From Diospyros lotus (lineage: Eukaryota; Streptophyta; Magnoliopsida; Ericales; Ebenaceae): a stretch of 64,000 bases of DNA. Made by a program: the position numbers and the translations under genes. Positions 46,591 through 58,690 of this stretch are shown one piece after another. The notes under the pieces are model-generated. The model saw only the letters and a program-made list of their open reading frames with translations. It was not told the DNA's origin and ran no database searches. The stretch is taken from positions 12,232,311 to 12,296,310 of the forward strand of contig NC_068348.1 of the NCBI RefSeq assembly GCF_014633365.1, given 5' to 3'. How positions within the stretch are numbered: position 1 is the stretch's first letter; each line of letters starts with the position of its first letter.

Positions 46591-47104
46591 GGTTGCGTTC
46601 TCTTTATTATTTTCAAGTCATTTTTAGTTTTCGATTTTCTAAAATAATGAAAACATGTTCTCTTTGTTATTTTTAAAAATGTATTTTTGAAAATAAAAAA
46701 AATTGTAAAAAAAAACACAAAACAACAAAAAAGTTGTTTTAAGTGTTTTCATCCAAAACAAACTCTAAACTCAAAACACATTTATTTATTTATTTATTCA
46801 TAATTTATTATTATAATGGAAAAAAATATTACAAAATTCATTAACTTTAAAATGTATATATTTTTTAATAATATATTAACATTAAATATTTAATAATCAA
46901 ATTTATTAAATAAAATATTATTAAAAAAATATTTTCAAAATTTTAAAGAGAATGCGTTTTCTAATTTTCTGTTTTAAGAAATAGTTTTTCAAAGTGACAA
47001 AGAGAACATATTTTCAATATTCTAAAAATAAACTACCAAAACAGAAAACTGAAAATAAATTCAAAACTCAAAATTGAAAATTGAAATGCAAAGAGAACGC
47101 AGCC
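46591..47104. mobile_element. Tourist/Harbinger-like MITE
   Basis: The 514-bp AT-rich unit has terminal inverted repeats GGTTGCGTTCTCTTT and GGCTGCGTTCTCTTT, flanked by TTA on both sides (46588-46590 and 47105-47107). A 3-bp TTA duplication and GG start fit PIF/Harbinger MITEs. It has no coding capacity. It interrupts LTR E at a point that is continuous in the copia C LTR (ctaccttagctcc). Confidence 0.8.
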
Positions 47105-47554
47105 TTAGTTTCTCACTAAGGATCTTGAAATCAATCCACTAAAAAAAGACCCTGTACTTGAGCCAAGCGGGTCCTCTAGTCCAAAGACTAGGTTACAATC
47201 CTTGTACACACAAAGTAGGCCCTCTAGCTCTTGCTAGGAAATACAATAAATATGAAAAGAAAGATTTTAAGAGTTTCACCTCTTAGTTACAGATTCTCTT
47301 AATAGAAGAAACAAGGCTTGAAGGGATATAACAATACAATACAAGGCTTTATAAGAGAATAAAGATTTAAGCACAATAAATATTTTTCGGCACTTGTGAG
47401 CTTGGTAGGTAAACTCTTCTAAGAGCTTTAAATGATCCACCAACCATGTATTTATAGTTGTGGGTGCTAGCTTCCAAAAATCTAACAGGTTGAGATAGTT
47501 GGGAAGCATTTAATGCTTCCAAAAGTAGCCGTTATTAATTTTTTTGAAAAAGAT

Positions 47555-47900
47555 AGTTGACAAATGCAAAGCATCGGTCGATAGATTAGTACATAAATTC
47601 AAAAATCAGTTGACAGAAAGAGAGGTTAGTTGACAGATGCAATGTAGATACCAAATGAAAATGAATTAACATGCATTCTATTAGTCGACAGACCCTAGAT
47701 GATTAGTCGACAGATTAGGCAATTATTGGAAATTTAGGATCAACATGCATTCTGTCGGTCAAAAGATCAAGAGAGATCAGTCGACAGATGCATGGCAATG
47801 AGCATGCTATCGGTCGATAAATTACAAGACATCAATCGACAAATAAAAGCTAGGATTTCCCATTAGTCGATTGACTTAAGAGAATCAGTTGGCAGATCCT
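47555..47900 (-). repeat. TAGTCGACAGA array in LTR E
   Basis: About a dozen degenerate copies (tagttgacaaat, tagtcgacagacc, cagtcgacagatg, gtcgataaatt, caatcgacaaat) lie upstream of the TATA segment in LTR orientation. More decayed than in LTR M. Confidence 0.8.
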
Positions 47901-48110
47901 ACTATTTTTGCCTTAGAACACTTTAACTTAAATTCTCAATATTTTGAGATTTATTTGAATTTTAATATTTTATTTTTCCAATTTTCTAAAACATGAATAA
48001 CATATGTTTTAGAAAACACTTTGACATACTTTGAAACATCTTGAGACTTGAGAATCAATGTGTTTTTGTCAAAACAAATAAGTTAGGAACATGAGTGACT
48101 TAGGGAAAAG

Positions 48111-50521
48111 TGTAACACCCCCTTCTCCTAGAACTGCCCGAGAAGAGGTACTATGGGGAAACAAAATAAAACTAACTGATAAACTGAAATCTGATACCAT
48201 AAAATAATATCTCAATCAAGAAAACTCTGAGCCAACATAATCTGAAAACCATAACTCTATCTAAGGGACAATCCCTCAACTGAAATGTAAACTAATATTA
48301 AACTGACAAACACTATAACTAATAAACTAATAAACTCCCAGACATCTTTTGTCTTGAGCGGTTCCACGTACACACACTACTGACCATTGCTACTAGGCTC
48401 CATATCTGGTACTCCCCCGCTAGGACCTAGAATGGTGAAGAGTACAAGGTGAGCTACAAAGCTCAGCAAGTAATAAGCTAGAAAGAATTACTAAAGCTGA
48501 ATCGAGAAATATCGATACTCAAAAAGATTATAACTATTCTTGTACTGAGAGATATAAGAATCACTGTAAGGTTGCATTTACGAGATGTAATGCACATAAG
48601 TCATAAAATAAATGAAAGTATGCAACTTTGGCTCACAGGATCACATAAATGTAATACATACCTAACTGATCTGAATCCTACAAACATAAAAATTGTAAGC
48701 ATATACTGTGGGCAATATGCCCATAGCCCCCTAGTCGACATCAGGTGAGCAACTCATAACTGAGATATAATTAAAACTGATACTAGTGGGATCCCCGCGG
48801 ACAAGTTGCCTGGCACGCATAATACAATGTTCACATAAATGCTAGCACACGATATGTAATGCTCCATATAAAGTCATGCTCAATGCTCATACCATAATGT
48901 ATGCATATAATCTCACAGAGAAATGCTGATCATGTTATAATTAATTGCTAAACATGGTATATGATTTTTATCAGCTATATTGAGATACAAAGATTCTACA
49001 ATTTCTGAGTATGGGCATGGCATATTGGATTTTATCATATCTTGGCATAAAAATTCAATATTTGAAGAATTGATTATTTATATTAAATTTAAGACTTGCA
49101 TTCAGAATTTACTGGAAGTCATTCGAATGCCATATGATACTATTCGGGTGACTGTTGAAGCATAAGGGAGCAATTCGAATGAAGCAGCAGCCCATTCGAA
49201 TGAAAAAGAATGGACTACACTAAGGTCATTCGAATGGCAGAAACTCATTCGAATGATAGATGATATATAACAAAGGCTATTCGGATCTTTCAAAGACTCA
49301 TTCGAATGACATACATTCATTCGAATGAATTTGACAATTTTCCAACATTTGAACGGGCAGAAAGCAACTCATTCGAATGCAACAATACCCGATTCGAATG
49401 AATGAATGGAATACTCACGGGTCATTCGAATGACAGAGAGACTCATTCGAATGCTAGACTATACAAAGCAATAGCTTACTTAAATCTTCAAGGACTCATT
49501 CGAATGACAAACTCAAAACTTCATAAACACATACGAATGATACGATAATGCTAAGAACTCATTCGAATAACAAAGAGGCTCATTCAAATGACTGAAAACT
49601 CATACAAAATGAAGCTTACAATAACAGAGACCATATCTTGAATCAAAAACTTGACATTACTACACCATTCCAAAAGAAATCTTGGGAAAACAATCCCAAT
49701 TGATATAGAATAATATCAAGATGGATCAATCAATCGTTTATGAAAGAAAATGCTGTAAAAATTATGCATAGCTTATCATAATTCACTGGATAATTGATAT
49801 AACTACGAATATACATATGCATGTAAACTAATAAAAAACTGGGAACAAGAACGAAGAGTCTTGTTTAATCTGAAAACATATGCTATCATGTTTCAAAGAT
49901 CATATTTAAAAGAATCGCTAAAGACTCATGCATATCTTCTTCATGCACTCACTGTTCTACGCATATATATATATTTACGTATCTATTGTCTATTACATAA
50001 ATCTGAGGACTCAATCAAAGAGACTTGAATGAATTGATAACGAATGCTAAATGAACTCCCACAAGAAAGGATTACGGGGTGAAGAACTTACCTTATGATC
50101 GATCGAATTAACGATTCGCTAAACCACTTTGCCTATGCAAACACTGATGTTGTTCATAGAAATCTCCTCTAGCGGCATGAGAAGATTATGACTAATAGAC
50201 TGAATATATATAAGCATCACAAGCCCTAAAAATCATCTCTCAATCTCCTACTACGATTTGGAGACTCTTAACTTCATCTCCCGCATGGACTCCCAATCAT
50301 GAAATAATTTTAATTAGATAATTAAATTCTAATCACAAATTTCTAAATGACCTTCACATCCTAGCATTTAATTTCCATAATTTAAAAAGAATTAAATGCT
50401 ATTCCTTCAATTAAAAATATTTTAAATTGCCACATTAAAATTAAATCGACAAATTCCTTTAACTCAAGAAATAACCAAAATAATTCTAAATAAATATTGG
50501 GCCCTCTAAGGGGTCGTTACA
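48111..50521 (-). mobile_element. Chromovirus-family solo LTR inside E
   Basis: The 2411-bp unit starts on the minus strand TGTAACGACCCCTTAGAGGG and ends GGGGGTGTTACA, with a perfect 5-bp duplication AAAAG (48106-48110 and 50522-50526). It is the same family as the LTRs of the complete chromovirus but more diverged (the frame at 48980-49165 matches 24355-24540 with about ten changes). It has the CATTCGAATG array and a TATA-like segment near 50200 (minus). Confidence 0.95.
49105..49620. repeat. CATTCGAATG array in solo LTR 48111-50521
   Basis: About ten perfect copies and several variants occur at positions mostly matching the arrays of the two chromovirus LTRs. Confidence 0.9.
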
Positions 50522-50632
50522 AAAAGAGTGTGAATTCATTTAATTTAGCGTAATTAAAATTGATTTTTGTTTGAAAGACATCCAAAATTTTAATCTTACT
50601 TTTGCATCATCAAAACCAAAAGAAAAATATCA

Positions 50633-50783
50633 TGCTTCAGTTTCTCTAGTGAAGTGGTACTTGATGCCAATATGTTTAGTTCTACTGTGGTAAACTGGAT
50701 TCATTGCCCTTGCTATCACGGATTTGTGATCGTAGTAAATCTCTCTAGCTTCATTTTGTGGTTATCTTATATCTTCTAGTATG
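50633..50783 (-). pseudogene. Copia X RNase H, middle part
   Basis: The minus-strand frame reads EIYYDHKSVIARAMNPVYHS and RTKHIGIKYHFTRET, the conserved copia RNase H segment that precedes the QLADIFTK region. The N-terminal side is cut by the 3' end of copia F at 50784. Confidence 0.88.
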
Positions 50784-51542
50784 TGTTAGAAACTATGACC
50801 GTGTAGCCCTTGATTTTGTATATTTCCGATCCGCAGAGACGCAAGCACAAAATCCTTTAAGTCAGGCCACACGATCAGCCCTTTCCACGACATCCCAAGT
50901 TGTGCTAGCAACTTGGACGATTTTGAGAGAGAGAACACAAAAATTTCTTCTATTCTCTAAGTGTTTAGAAGCGGCATATTTATAGAGCACAAAACCCTAA
51001 TCATGCTAAAACAAAACCCTAAATGTTTTAGGGTCAGACCCTAATCATATTGGGTTGGTTCTCTCCTTATATTATAAAATGAGCTCAATCAAAGTGTGTG
51101 ACCCCTTAGGTTCACCATTAGACTAAATGTAGGACCCAACTCTATTGGGCTACTTTAGGGACCAACTTATTGGTTTAATTTAAACACATCTCATGGACTT
51201 TTTAATTAAGTTCTTTAATTAATAGTTTTGGAATAAATCTAATTAATTCTAAAATCCCTACATATCTTGATTAACGTCTAGCAACATGCCATAAATACCT
51301 AGCTAATGATGAAATATACGCAGACCTTTTCAATTGCAATTGCAGTGCAATAAAATCCTTTCATCAGTCAATGTCCTGATTGAATTTAGGGTATGGTTTT
51401 ATGTAGAACCCTAACTATTCAATAACTATGTATCCATTCCAAATTTATGACTTAATGGGTGAAATCAAAACACCTTTCCATTTCCACCACACCTTGGCAA
51501 AGATTTACACAGTCATGAAATTATTGGAATACATAGGATATC

Positions 51543-53725
51543 TATAAGGCCCCCACCCAGGTCCCCAAAGAACCAGAGCAGGTGGCCTACTAAATTAGAG
51601 GCAACCTGATCTCAAAAGACCTGTCATGCATACCGCTAATAAATATCAAAAGAAAACTGAGAAAAGAAACTTGCCATCTTGGCATGCATTTCAAAACCTC
51701 AATCTGCTATACAACAGTTGATCTCTAGGCTTACATAGCCCAAGCATGCATAACATACATCACTGGCACACCAGCCACAAAAATAAATACAATCCATACA
51801 GACCCAAATAAACTGAAGAAAAATACAGTCCGAAAGCGACAAAATGCACAAAAAAGACCCCAGGCTGACACTGCTAGGTCTGCATGGCCCTGTACACCGT
51901 CTAACCCATAAGTCGGGAATCGCTAGACTTGCCTATGACTGGGTCCTTGCCTTTACCTAGAATGAAGAGAAACAAGGTGAGTCCAAATGACTCAGCAAGC
52001 TCATAAGAAAGGAAGGCACAAAGAATAGGCACTAAGAGTACACTTACCTCTCAAGTACATAACAAACTATAACTCATGCATAACATGCCATGTACAATCA
52101 TAAAATGAAGCAGGTATCAACTGAAAAGTAACAATGCTCACATACTGGATCTTGGGGCCCAAATAAGAAATGCATTAGCACCCAAGTCCTAATAACAAAC
52201 CTGCTACTGCTCTGAAGGCAACTGTCTCTAAACTACGAGCCAAAGCTCGCTCGAGTGGGAGCGACCACACTCGTTGGCATGCATAAGCGTCCAAAATAAA
52301 AAGCTAGGCAAGCCGAGGCATCCTTAATAACTCGGTTCAGGAAAGCCCGATACCGTACAGCTGTATCTCAAAATTGGTGCCAAAACTCATGCAAATGCAA
52401 CACATAAGGGGTGGCATAGTAAACTGGACAAGATACAAAGCCCCCATAAGCCAAGCATCCTGCCAAGCCTCGCCCAACTAGTAAATCACACGCCAAATGA
52501 AAATGCTCATGCTTAACAACTAACAAGTAAATATCATGGTCATGTGACAAGCACTCAGTCACATGAAACCCCCAATGCATATCCCAAACTCTTGCATGCA
52601 TACGACCTGACCATGAACTGAATATATACTGATCATTTACACATAATCTTGTCCATAGTAACCTCTATGAGAACCTACCACAACAACCTAGCTTCATTCC
52701 ACAACAAACAGAAGGGAGAATCGAACCCTTCAAAGCTCACAATAATAGACTACTCAAATGTTGTCCAAATGGGTTCAATTATATACCAAAACAAATCCTA
52801 TCGAGTCTAGTTTACAACGATTCAAATGGTTTATCAATCGGATATCTATAGAAAAAGTTATGGTAAAAACCATACAGGGTGCGTAATGCAGCCTACCGCG
52901 GCAGTCGACTTTCGACACCCGGGAGTCGACTCTCTAGGCAAAGTCGACTGTCACATGCCCAAAGTCGACCTAGCCGAGAACCCTTCATGCAAAGTCGACT
53001 CCCAACACCCCAAAGTTGACCGTTAAACCTCTAGAACCCAAAAATGACGAACAAAACACCCTGAAACCCTTCAAACCCCTTCCAAACCTTCTAATACTCC
53101 AATAAACTCCAATTCCACCATAATCCCTCATTCAAAAAGGGTACTACAACCTTTATTTCAAGACCCAAATGAAACAAAGGAAATAAAACAAGGGATTTGA
53201 GAGATTTACAACCATTTCTACATGGCTTTCAAAACTAAGGTTTTCTTGAAAAACATCAAAGCCAAAGGATTCAAAAGAAAGCAAAGAGAGTTTAGAACTT
53301 GCTTTTAGAAGAAAAGAAGGGAGAGAACTTACATCCAACAAAAAAGAAAGGATGGAGAACAACAAGGAGATTTCCTTTGCTTCAATGGGTGATTTAAGTG
53401 GAGAAGAAGAAGATCCTCAAGCTTCCAAGTAAAAGCCCTCTAATTTCCTCCACCAAATCTCTTCCTAGAGCTTAATTTCAAAGAAGATGGAACTTGAAGA
53501 AGGTGAGAAGAACGAGAGTGAAGAGGATTGAAATCAAGATTGCTTATATATCCCTCCATTCTCCCCATTTTGCCCTTGCTCTAGCACCATTTCACAACCT
53601 TGCCATTTCCTTTGCTATTTCCATTTTTCTTTCCATTTTAATAAATAAAAACAAAATATATATATATCTTAACCAATCTAAAATAAATATCAATAATGGC
53701 ATAAACCCGGGAACGGGTCGTTACA
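51543..53725 (-). mobile_element. Gypsy solo LTR inside the copia F LTR
   Basis: The 2183-bp unit starts on the minus strand TGTAACGACCCGTTCCCGGG and ends GGGGGCCTTATA. Perfect 5-bp duplications ATATC flank it (51538-51542 and 53726-53730). The other two copies of the host LTR are continuous at this point (ggacatcttctcatc at 7262). A TATA-like atatataagca lies near 53540 (minus). Four or five AAGTCGACT words cluster at 52900-53025, downstream of it. Confidence 0.94.
52900..53025. repeat. AAGTCGACT cluster
   Basis: gcagtcgacttt, ggagtcgactct, aaagtcgactgt, aaagtcgaccta, aaagtcgactcc and aaagttgaccgt follow each other at about 20-28 bp intervals. Confidence 0.85.
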
Positions 53726-54365
53726 ATATCCTCTTATCTTTTCGATAAGTGACAAATCCTTTATTGACATTCATAAACCTTCATATGTGACAAGGTCATG
53801 CCTAGTGACAGTTTGTTAACGATTCCTTTAGAATCCAAACAATACCAAGGCGTAACCAGTCAAATATAAGACTACTATGATGTCTCAAGTCTAAGGACTA
53901 GTATGCACAATTACAACATAAGAATTCCAATTTAGCATTTAATAATAATTATCAGGAATTTTGTAGCTGGTCAGCTCATTGTACTTATTCTTCTAATAAG
54001 CACCCACATATATGTACTAGTGTCCTCACACCAATGTTCATGAAACAAGACATTCTCCCAATTGAGCATGCATCATATGTGCTAGTCTATCTAAGTTATT
54101 AGTGTTCATTCCTAATAACTCTATGACTAGGAACATTTAAGATTAAGGCTTATAAAAAAATATGTTTCATGATCGTCATCTCTATGCATGACCATATTCC
54201 ATGAGCCTAATTGATTTATGGACTTTGTCAAATATAGATTGCAATAAATAATGACAAATAAAAATAATGCCTTTAAAATAATAATTGATTGAATAAAAAG
54301 AATCACAATGAAAAGTATGATCCTTTACATAAAATATAATTGGCTTATGGGGCATATCACTAACA

Positions 54366-55140
54366 ATCTCTCGCTTGCCTTAAAGCTAATTTTTTATGTA
54401 TTTTAAGCCCATATTCTCAAGATGACGTTCAAGAACTTGCTGTAACAATGGCTTTGTGAGGGGATCTGCTACATTCTCTATTAATGCGACCTTTGACATT
54501 TGAATGTCACCTCGACCAATTATCTCGCAAATTAAAAGGTTTCTCTGCAATATGTGTTTGGATCTTTGATGAGACCTTAGTTCCTTTGCTTGTCCAGTTG
54601 CACCATTGTTATCGCAATACACGATAACTGGATCAACCATAGTAGGAACCACTCCCAAGGCTAAGATAAAGTTTCTCATCCAAACTACTTCCTTTGCGGC
54701 ATCTAATGCTGCAATATATTCAACCTCAGTGGTAGAATGTGTAGTTGTTTCTTGTTTGGATCTCTTCCAACAGATTGCTCCACCATTAAGGGTGAATACA
54801 TAACCAGACATAGATTTTGAGTCATCTACATCAGACTGAAAACTAAAATCCGTAAAGCATTTCAGTTTCAGTTCACCTCCTCCATAAACCATGAAAGTGT
54901 CCGTCCTTCTCAAGTACTTAAAAATCCCTTTCAAAGCTTTTCAATGCTCCTCACCTAGATTAGACTGATATCTTCTCGTGACACTTAGAGCCTATGCGAT
55001 ATCAGGTCTGATACATAGCATAGCATACGTTATGCTACCTGTGGAAAAAGCATAGGGTATAGATGCCATTTTTTTCCTCTCCTCTGGAGTGTTTGAGACA
55101 TTGACTTGGAGAGAGAAATCCCATGGTGCATTAGAATTAA
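54366..55140 (-). pseudogene. Copia F RNase H and RT end
   Basis: A polypurine tract (minus, ggcaagcgagagat, 54366-54380) precedes the LTR. The 182-codon frame 54934-54386 is an almost complete RNase H: MKGIFKYLRRTDTFMVYGGG, LKCFTDFSFQSDVDDSKSMS, AICWKRSKQETTTHSTTEVE, VYCDNNGATGQAKE and VADPLTKPLLQQVLERHLEN. Upstream, to about 55140, are degraded RT words (MASIPYAF, YAMLCIRPDI). It then stops at unrelated AT-rich sequence, so F is truncated at its 5' side. Confidence 0.88.
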
Positions 55141-56079
55141 AACTATTATCAGAGACATATATTTTCTGGAATGATAGCTTGTTTATTTATAGACGAGTGA
55201 TGTGTAATTTATGCATAATTAATTTAGACAAGTGTACCTTAATCAAATATGCATATAGTGATAAACGAATGTCGATCCCACAAGAACTAGATCACAATAC
55301 CAAAAATAATTTTAATTTAACCTAAGTTGAACTAATTAATTAATCGGGTGAATAAAAAGAAAAATAAATGGAAAACTAAATTCTTTATGAGAAAAATTAA
55401 TTAATGAATGTACTAGGGTTTAGATTTTATTTAATTTAGGTTATGTAATTATCTATTCAACCTGATTCAAAATCAAAAATACCCTTACATTATTTTATAA
55501 TTATTTGTATGTGATGGTGGATTTTCCTCAATTAATTAATAAGCTTTCTCAAGTCATATTATTCCTTTATTAATGCAATTTCACTATCAAATCTTTGAAC
55601 AAATGTCAGAAGAATAAATAAGCATTAAGTTCTTTGAAAACCTCTAATCTCATAAGGGAATTTGACTCATTAACACTCCTCAATTCCCACAAATGAGCTA
55701 ATCATCTCTCGATATCATAGTCAAGCATATGATTTATATTGTCTATGGATCTAATTTATAACAATCCTTTAGTTAGTCATGCATAAATCATTCAATCATT
55801 AAAATGTGACCAATCTTTTAAAATATTAAGCACAACAATATAAAATTTTCATGCAAATAACAATCGAGTTTTGAATCAAACTAAACAAAGAATCACATAA
55901 TCCCAAAATTAAAATTCATTCAAAACCTAGTTAAATAATTTAACTATACATAATTAAAATAAAAATAAAAATAGAAATTGAATAGAAAAGAAGAAAAACT
56001 CCTATCCAAATCTAAAAAACATCTGCGTGAGGTGTCCCTGTGTGTGAGGCTTAGCTTCCTTGCCTTCCAATCTCGTGCG
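55141..56079 (-). repeat. AT-rich LTR-like segment N, left part
   Basis: On the minus strand it contains ttgtgggatcgacattcg and ends near 55193 in ATTACACATCA, a style of LTR end seen in Tat-like elements. It continues right of solo LTR K at 58524. Its other border was not found, and no duplication matching acgag (55188-55192) could be located. Confidence 0.4.
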
Positions 56080-57059
56080 TGTAACACCCCATTTCTTAGA
56101 ATTGACCAAGAAGAGATGCTACATGAAAAATAGATGAAATGAAATGAAACTCTCTGAAAATCTAAACTCTGATACCATAACTGAACATCTCAATCAAATA
56201 GAAATAAAAACTATGAGTCAACACAATACTGAAAACCATAAACTCTATCTAAGGGAAAATCCCTCAACTGAAATATAAAATAATCCTAAACTGACAAGAC
56301 ACTATAAAACTCTCAGACATCATTTGTTCTTGAGTGGCTCCACGTACACACACTACTAACCAACGCTACTAGGCCCTACATTTGGTACTCCCCACTAAGA
56401 ACTAGAATGGTGAAGAGTACAAAATGAGCTACAAAGCTTAGCAAGTAATAAGCTGGAAAAAATAACTGAAGCTGAATCAAAAAATATCGATACTAATAAA
56501 TTACTTACTGAACTTGTACTGAGTATAATCACTATCTGTTTGTATTCACAAAAGTGTAATGCACATAAATTGTAAACTAAATGCAAGTATGCAACTTTGG
56601 CACAAAGGCCCACACAATCTGTAATACATACCTGACTGATCTTAATCCTACATACATAAAAACTGTAAGCATATACTGTGGGTAATCAGCCCCTAGCCCC
56701 CTGGTCGTCACCAGGTGAGCAACACATAAACTGAAACTGAAACTGGTGGGATTCCCGTAGACTAGCTGCCTGACACGCATATGCAATGCTCACATACATG
56801 CTAGCACACGATATGTAGTGCTCCATAGAAAGTCATGCTCAATGCTCACACTGAGATGTATGCACATAATCCCACAAAATAATGCTGATCATGTCATAAT
56901 AAACGCTAAATATGTAATCTAATCTTCAATATATTGGAATACAAAGATTCTATGAATTATGTATCATGGTGTAGGTATGATTAACTTGTTATTTTCTGTC
57001 ATATAAATTCAATATTTTGAGGTATTGAATATTTTTATTTGAATAAAACTTGAATTAAG

Positions 57060-57440
57060 TTGTACTGGAAGTTCAATTGGATTTTTGGAAAAGCCATCCA
57101 AATATTAGGAAGGATATTCGGATATGAGGAAAGACATCCGAATATGAAAAAGTCTCATCTGCATACATTGGTGTTCAAATTAGAAGCTATTCGGATATGT
57201 TGTGTTGTATTCGAATATGAACTAGAACGTCCGAATATGATTCAGGTCATCCGGGTATCTCACTGAGGCACTCGAATATGAAATTCCAAAACTTGAGAGG
57301 ACATCCGGATATACTGGGCCTATCTAGATAGAAAGGAAGGGCATCCGGATGTGAGCTATCCAAATGTATGAAAAACCATTCGGATATCACACACACAAAA
57401 CTTATAACTCATTTGGATATGGGAAGACCTATTTGGATAT
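57060..57440. repeat. CATCCGAATATG array in LTR K
   Basis: About fifteen words of the type atccgaatatg, attcggatatg or atccggatatg occur in 380 bp. They occupy the same place in the LTR as the CATTCGAATG array of the related chromovirus LTR, but the core has changed from a perfect palindrome to a directional word. Confidence 0.85.
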
Positions 57441-57626
57441 CTGTAATTAAATTTGACGAACATGAACGCTAACAGAGACTGAATTTATAACAAAACTTAA
57501 TGATTCTACACTATTCTGAATAAAATCTTGGGAAAACAAATCACAATCGATATGAAACAACTTTAAGGATGATTCAAAGATAATATTTGATTGAATTGTT
57601 ATAAAGATCATGCATATATGAGAACT

Positions 57627-57880
57627 TGCCTATAAAAGAAATAAAAGGAGGAAAGAACTTGCAACTCAAAAGAAAGAAAAAATAATAGGACTTGCACTCC
57701 AAATGGGAGAAGGAGTAATAGAACTCACAATTCAAAATGGAGAAGGAGTAATAGAACTCGCAATCCAAAATGGAGAAGGAGTAATATAACTTGGAGAAGG
57801 AGTAATAGATCTTGTAATCCAAAATGGAGTAGATGTAATAGAACTCATAATCCAAAATGGAGAAGGAGTAATAAAACTTG
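57627..57880. repeat. 33-bp minisatellite in LTR K
   Basis: About seven units of ggagaaggagtaatagaact followed by cgcaatccaaaat, with a few shortened. On the minus strand the 33-bp period gives an 11-residue repeat around YYSFSILDCEF (57574-57927), which is a repeat by-product. Confidence 0.9.
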
Positions 57881-58523
57881 CTCATAACTTCACTGCTATA
57901 CACACACACACACATATTTATATACATCTCTACTTACTGATATAAATCTAAAAACTACAATGAAGAACTGGAATAATCTGAAAACAAAACTAATATGAAC
58001 CTGTAATAGAAGGGATTACAGGGAAGATACTTGCCGTGTGATATCGATCAGATCAAACACTTTTAATAAGACCTCCTATGCAAAGCAACTTCTGCAACTC
58101 ACAGACTTTTTGGCTCTGCTCCTCACACGGGGTGAAGAACACTTTGGCTTATGTGCCTTTATATAGATAAAGAAATAGCCCTAGATGCCCATCTCTCTCT
58201 CCTTTTATAATTTGGAGTCCTTATTCTAAATTAACTTGGAGACTTCAAACCCAAACCTTCTCACTTATGGATTCTCCCAATTACATAATATTTTTAATTA
58301 AATAATTCCTAATAATAGGAAATTATCATTTAAAACTCTAGAATTACCTTCATGCCCTTGCATTTAATTTTTACATAATTTAAATGCCTTTAAATGCTAT
58401 TCTCTCATTAAAAAATTCCTAAATTGTCACATTAAATATTTAATTGACAAATTCTCTTAAGCCAAAAATTAGCTAAATAATTCTCAATAATTCTAAGCCC
58501 TTCTGACAGGTCGTTACAATGCG

Positions 58524-58690
58524 CCACTTCCAAAAGCTCTCCAATCTCCTCCTCAATTCCTTGCTTGCTCACTGTGCGCCATTTTAATAGATAATATATA
58601 TATATATAATAAGACAAGAGGGTTTTTGAAAATGTATCAAATGTATAAGAAAGACACTTCAATGGCTGGGATGAATTTCTGATACATTTC
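58524..58690. other. Segment N, right part
   Basis: Continues 56079 after K is removed. It holds a (TA)n run near 58592-58612 and two copies of ttcaatggctg.g with the word gatacatttcaatgg. No coding signal. Confidence 0.5.

Larger units (their letters stand above)
46362..50632 (-). mobile_element. Copia solo LTR E (C family), with two insertions
   Basis: A perfect 5-bp duplication TGCTT flanks it (46357-46361 and 50633-50637). It starts on the minus strand TGATATTTTTCTTTTGG and ends GCTATACAATTATATCA. Without the MITE and the gypsy solo LTR it is about 1340 bp, near the 1251 bp of the copia C LTR. It shares the agtggttcagct and ctcactaaggat landmarks and a TATA-like segment (minus, near 47450). 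It interrupts the RNase H of copia X. Confidence 0.9.
50784..54365 (-). repeat. 3' LTR of copia F (TGTTAG family copy 3), interrupted
   Basis: It starts on the minus strand TGTTAGTGATATGCCCCATA at 54365 and ends at 50784 in GGTCATAGTTTCTAACA. Without the gypsy solo LTR 51543-53725 it is about 1390 bp, like copies 1 and 2. It is attached to a polypurine tract and RNase H, which identifies the whole family as copia. Confidence 0.92.
56080..58518 (-). mobile_element. Gypsy solo LTR K
   Basis: The 2439-bp unit starts on the minus strand TGTAACGACCTGTCAGAAGG and ends ATGGGGTGTTACA. The flanks gtgcg (56075-56079) and atgcg (58519-58523) agree at four of five bases. It is related to the chromovirus LTR (shared gcaagtaataagctgg and gctgatcatgt words) but is a separate subfamily. 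A TATA-like ctatataaaggc lies near 58160 (minus). Confidence 0.87.

Noticed and set aside
50779..50783. GTATG as target duplication of copia F
   Set aside because: The right end of F is not present, so the second copy cannot be found; not used as evidence.
57574..57927. 117-codon Tyr/Ser/Phe-rich ORF
   Set aside because: It is the translation of a 33-bp minisatellite.
55188..58690. Segment N as a solo LTR with duplication ACGAG
   Set aside because: No second ACGAG next to a plausible LTR start could be found right of K.
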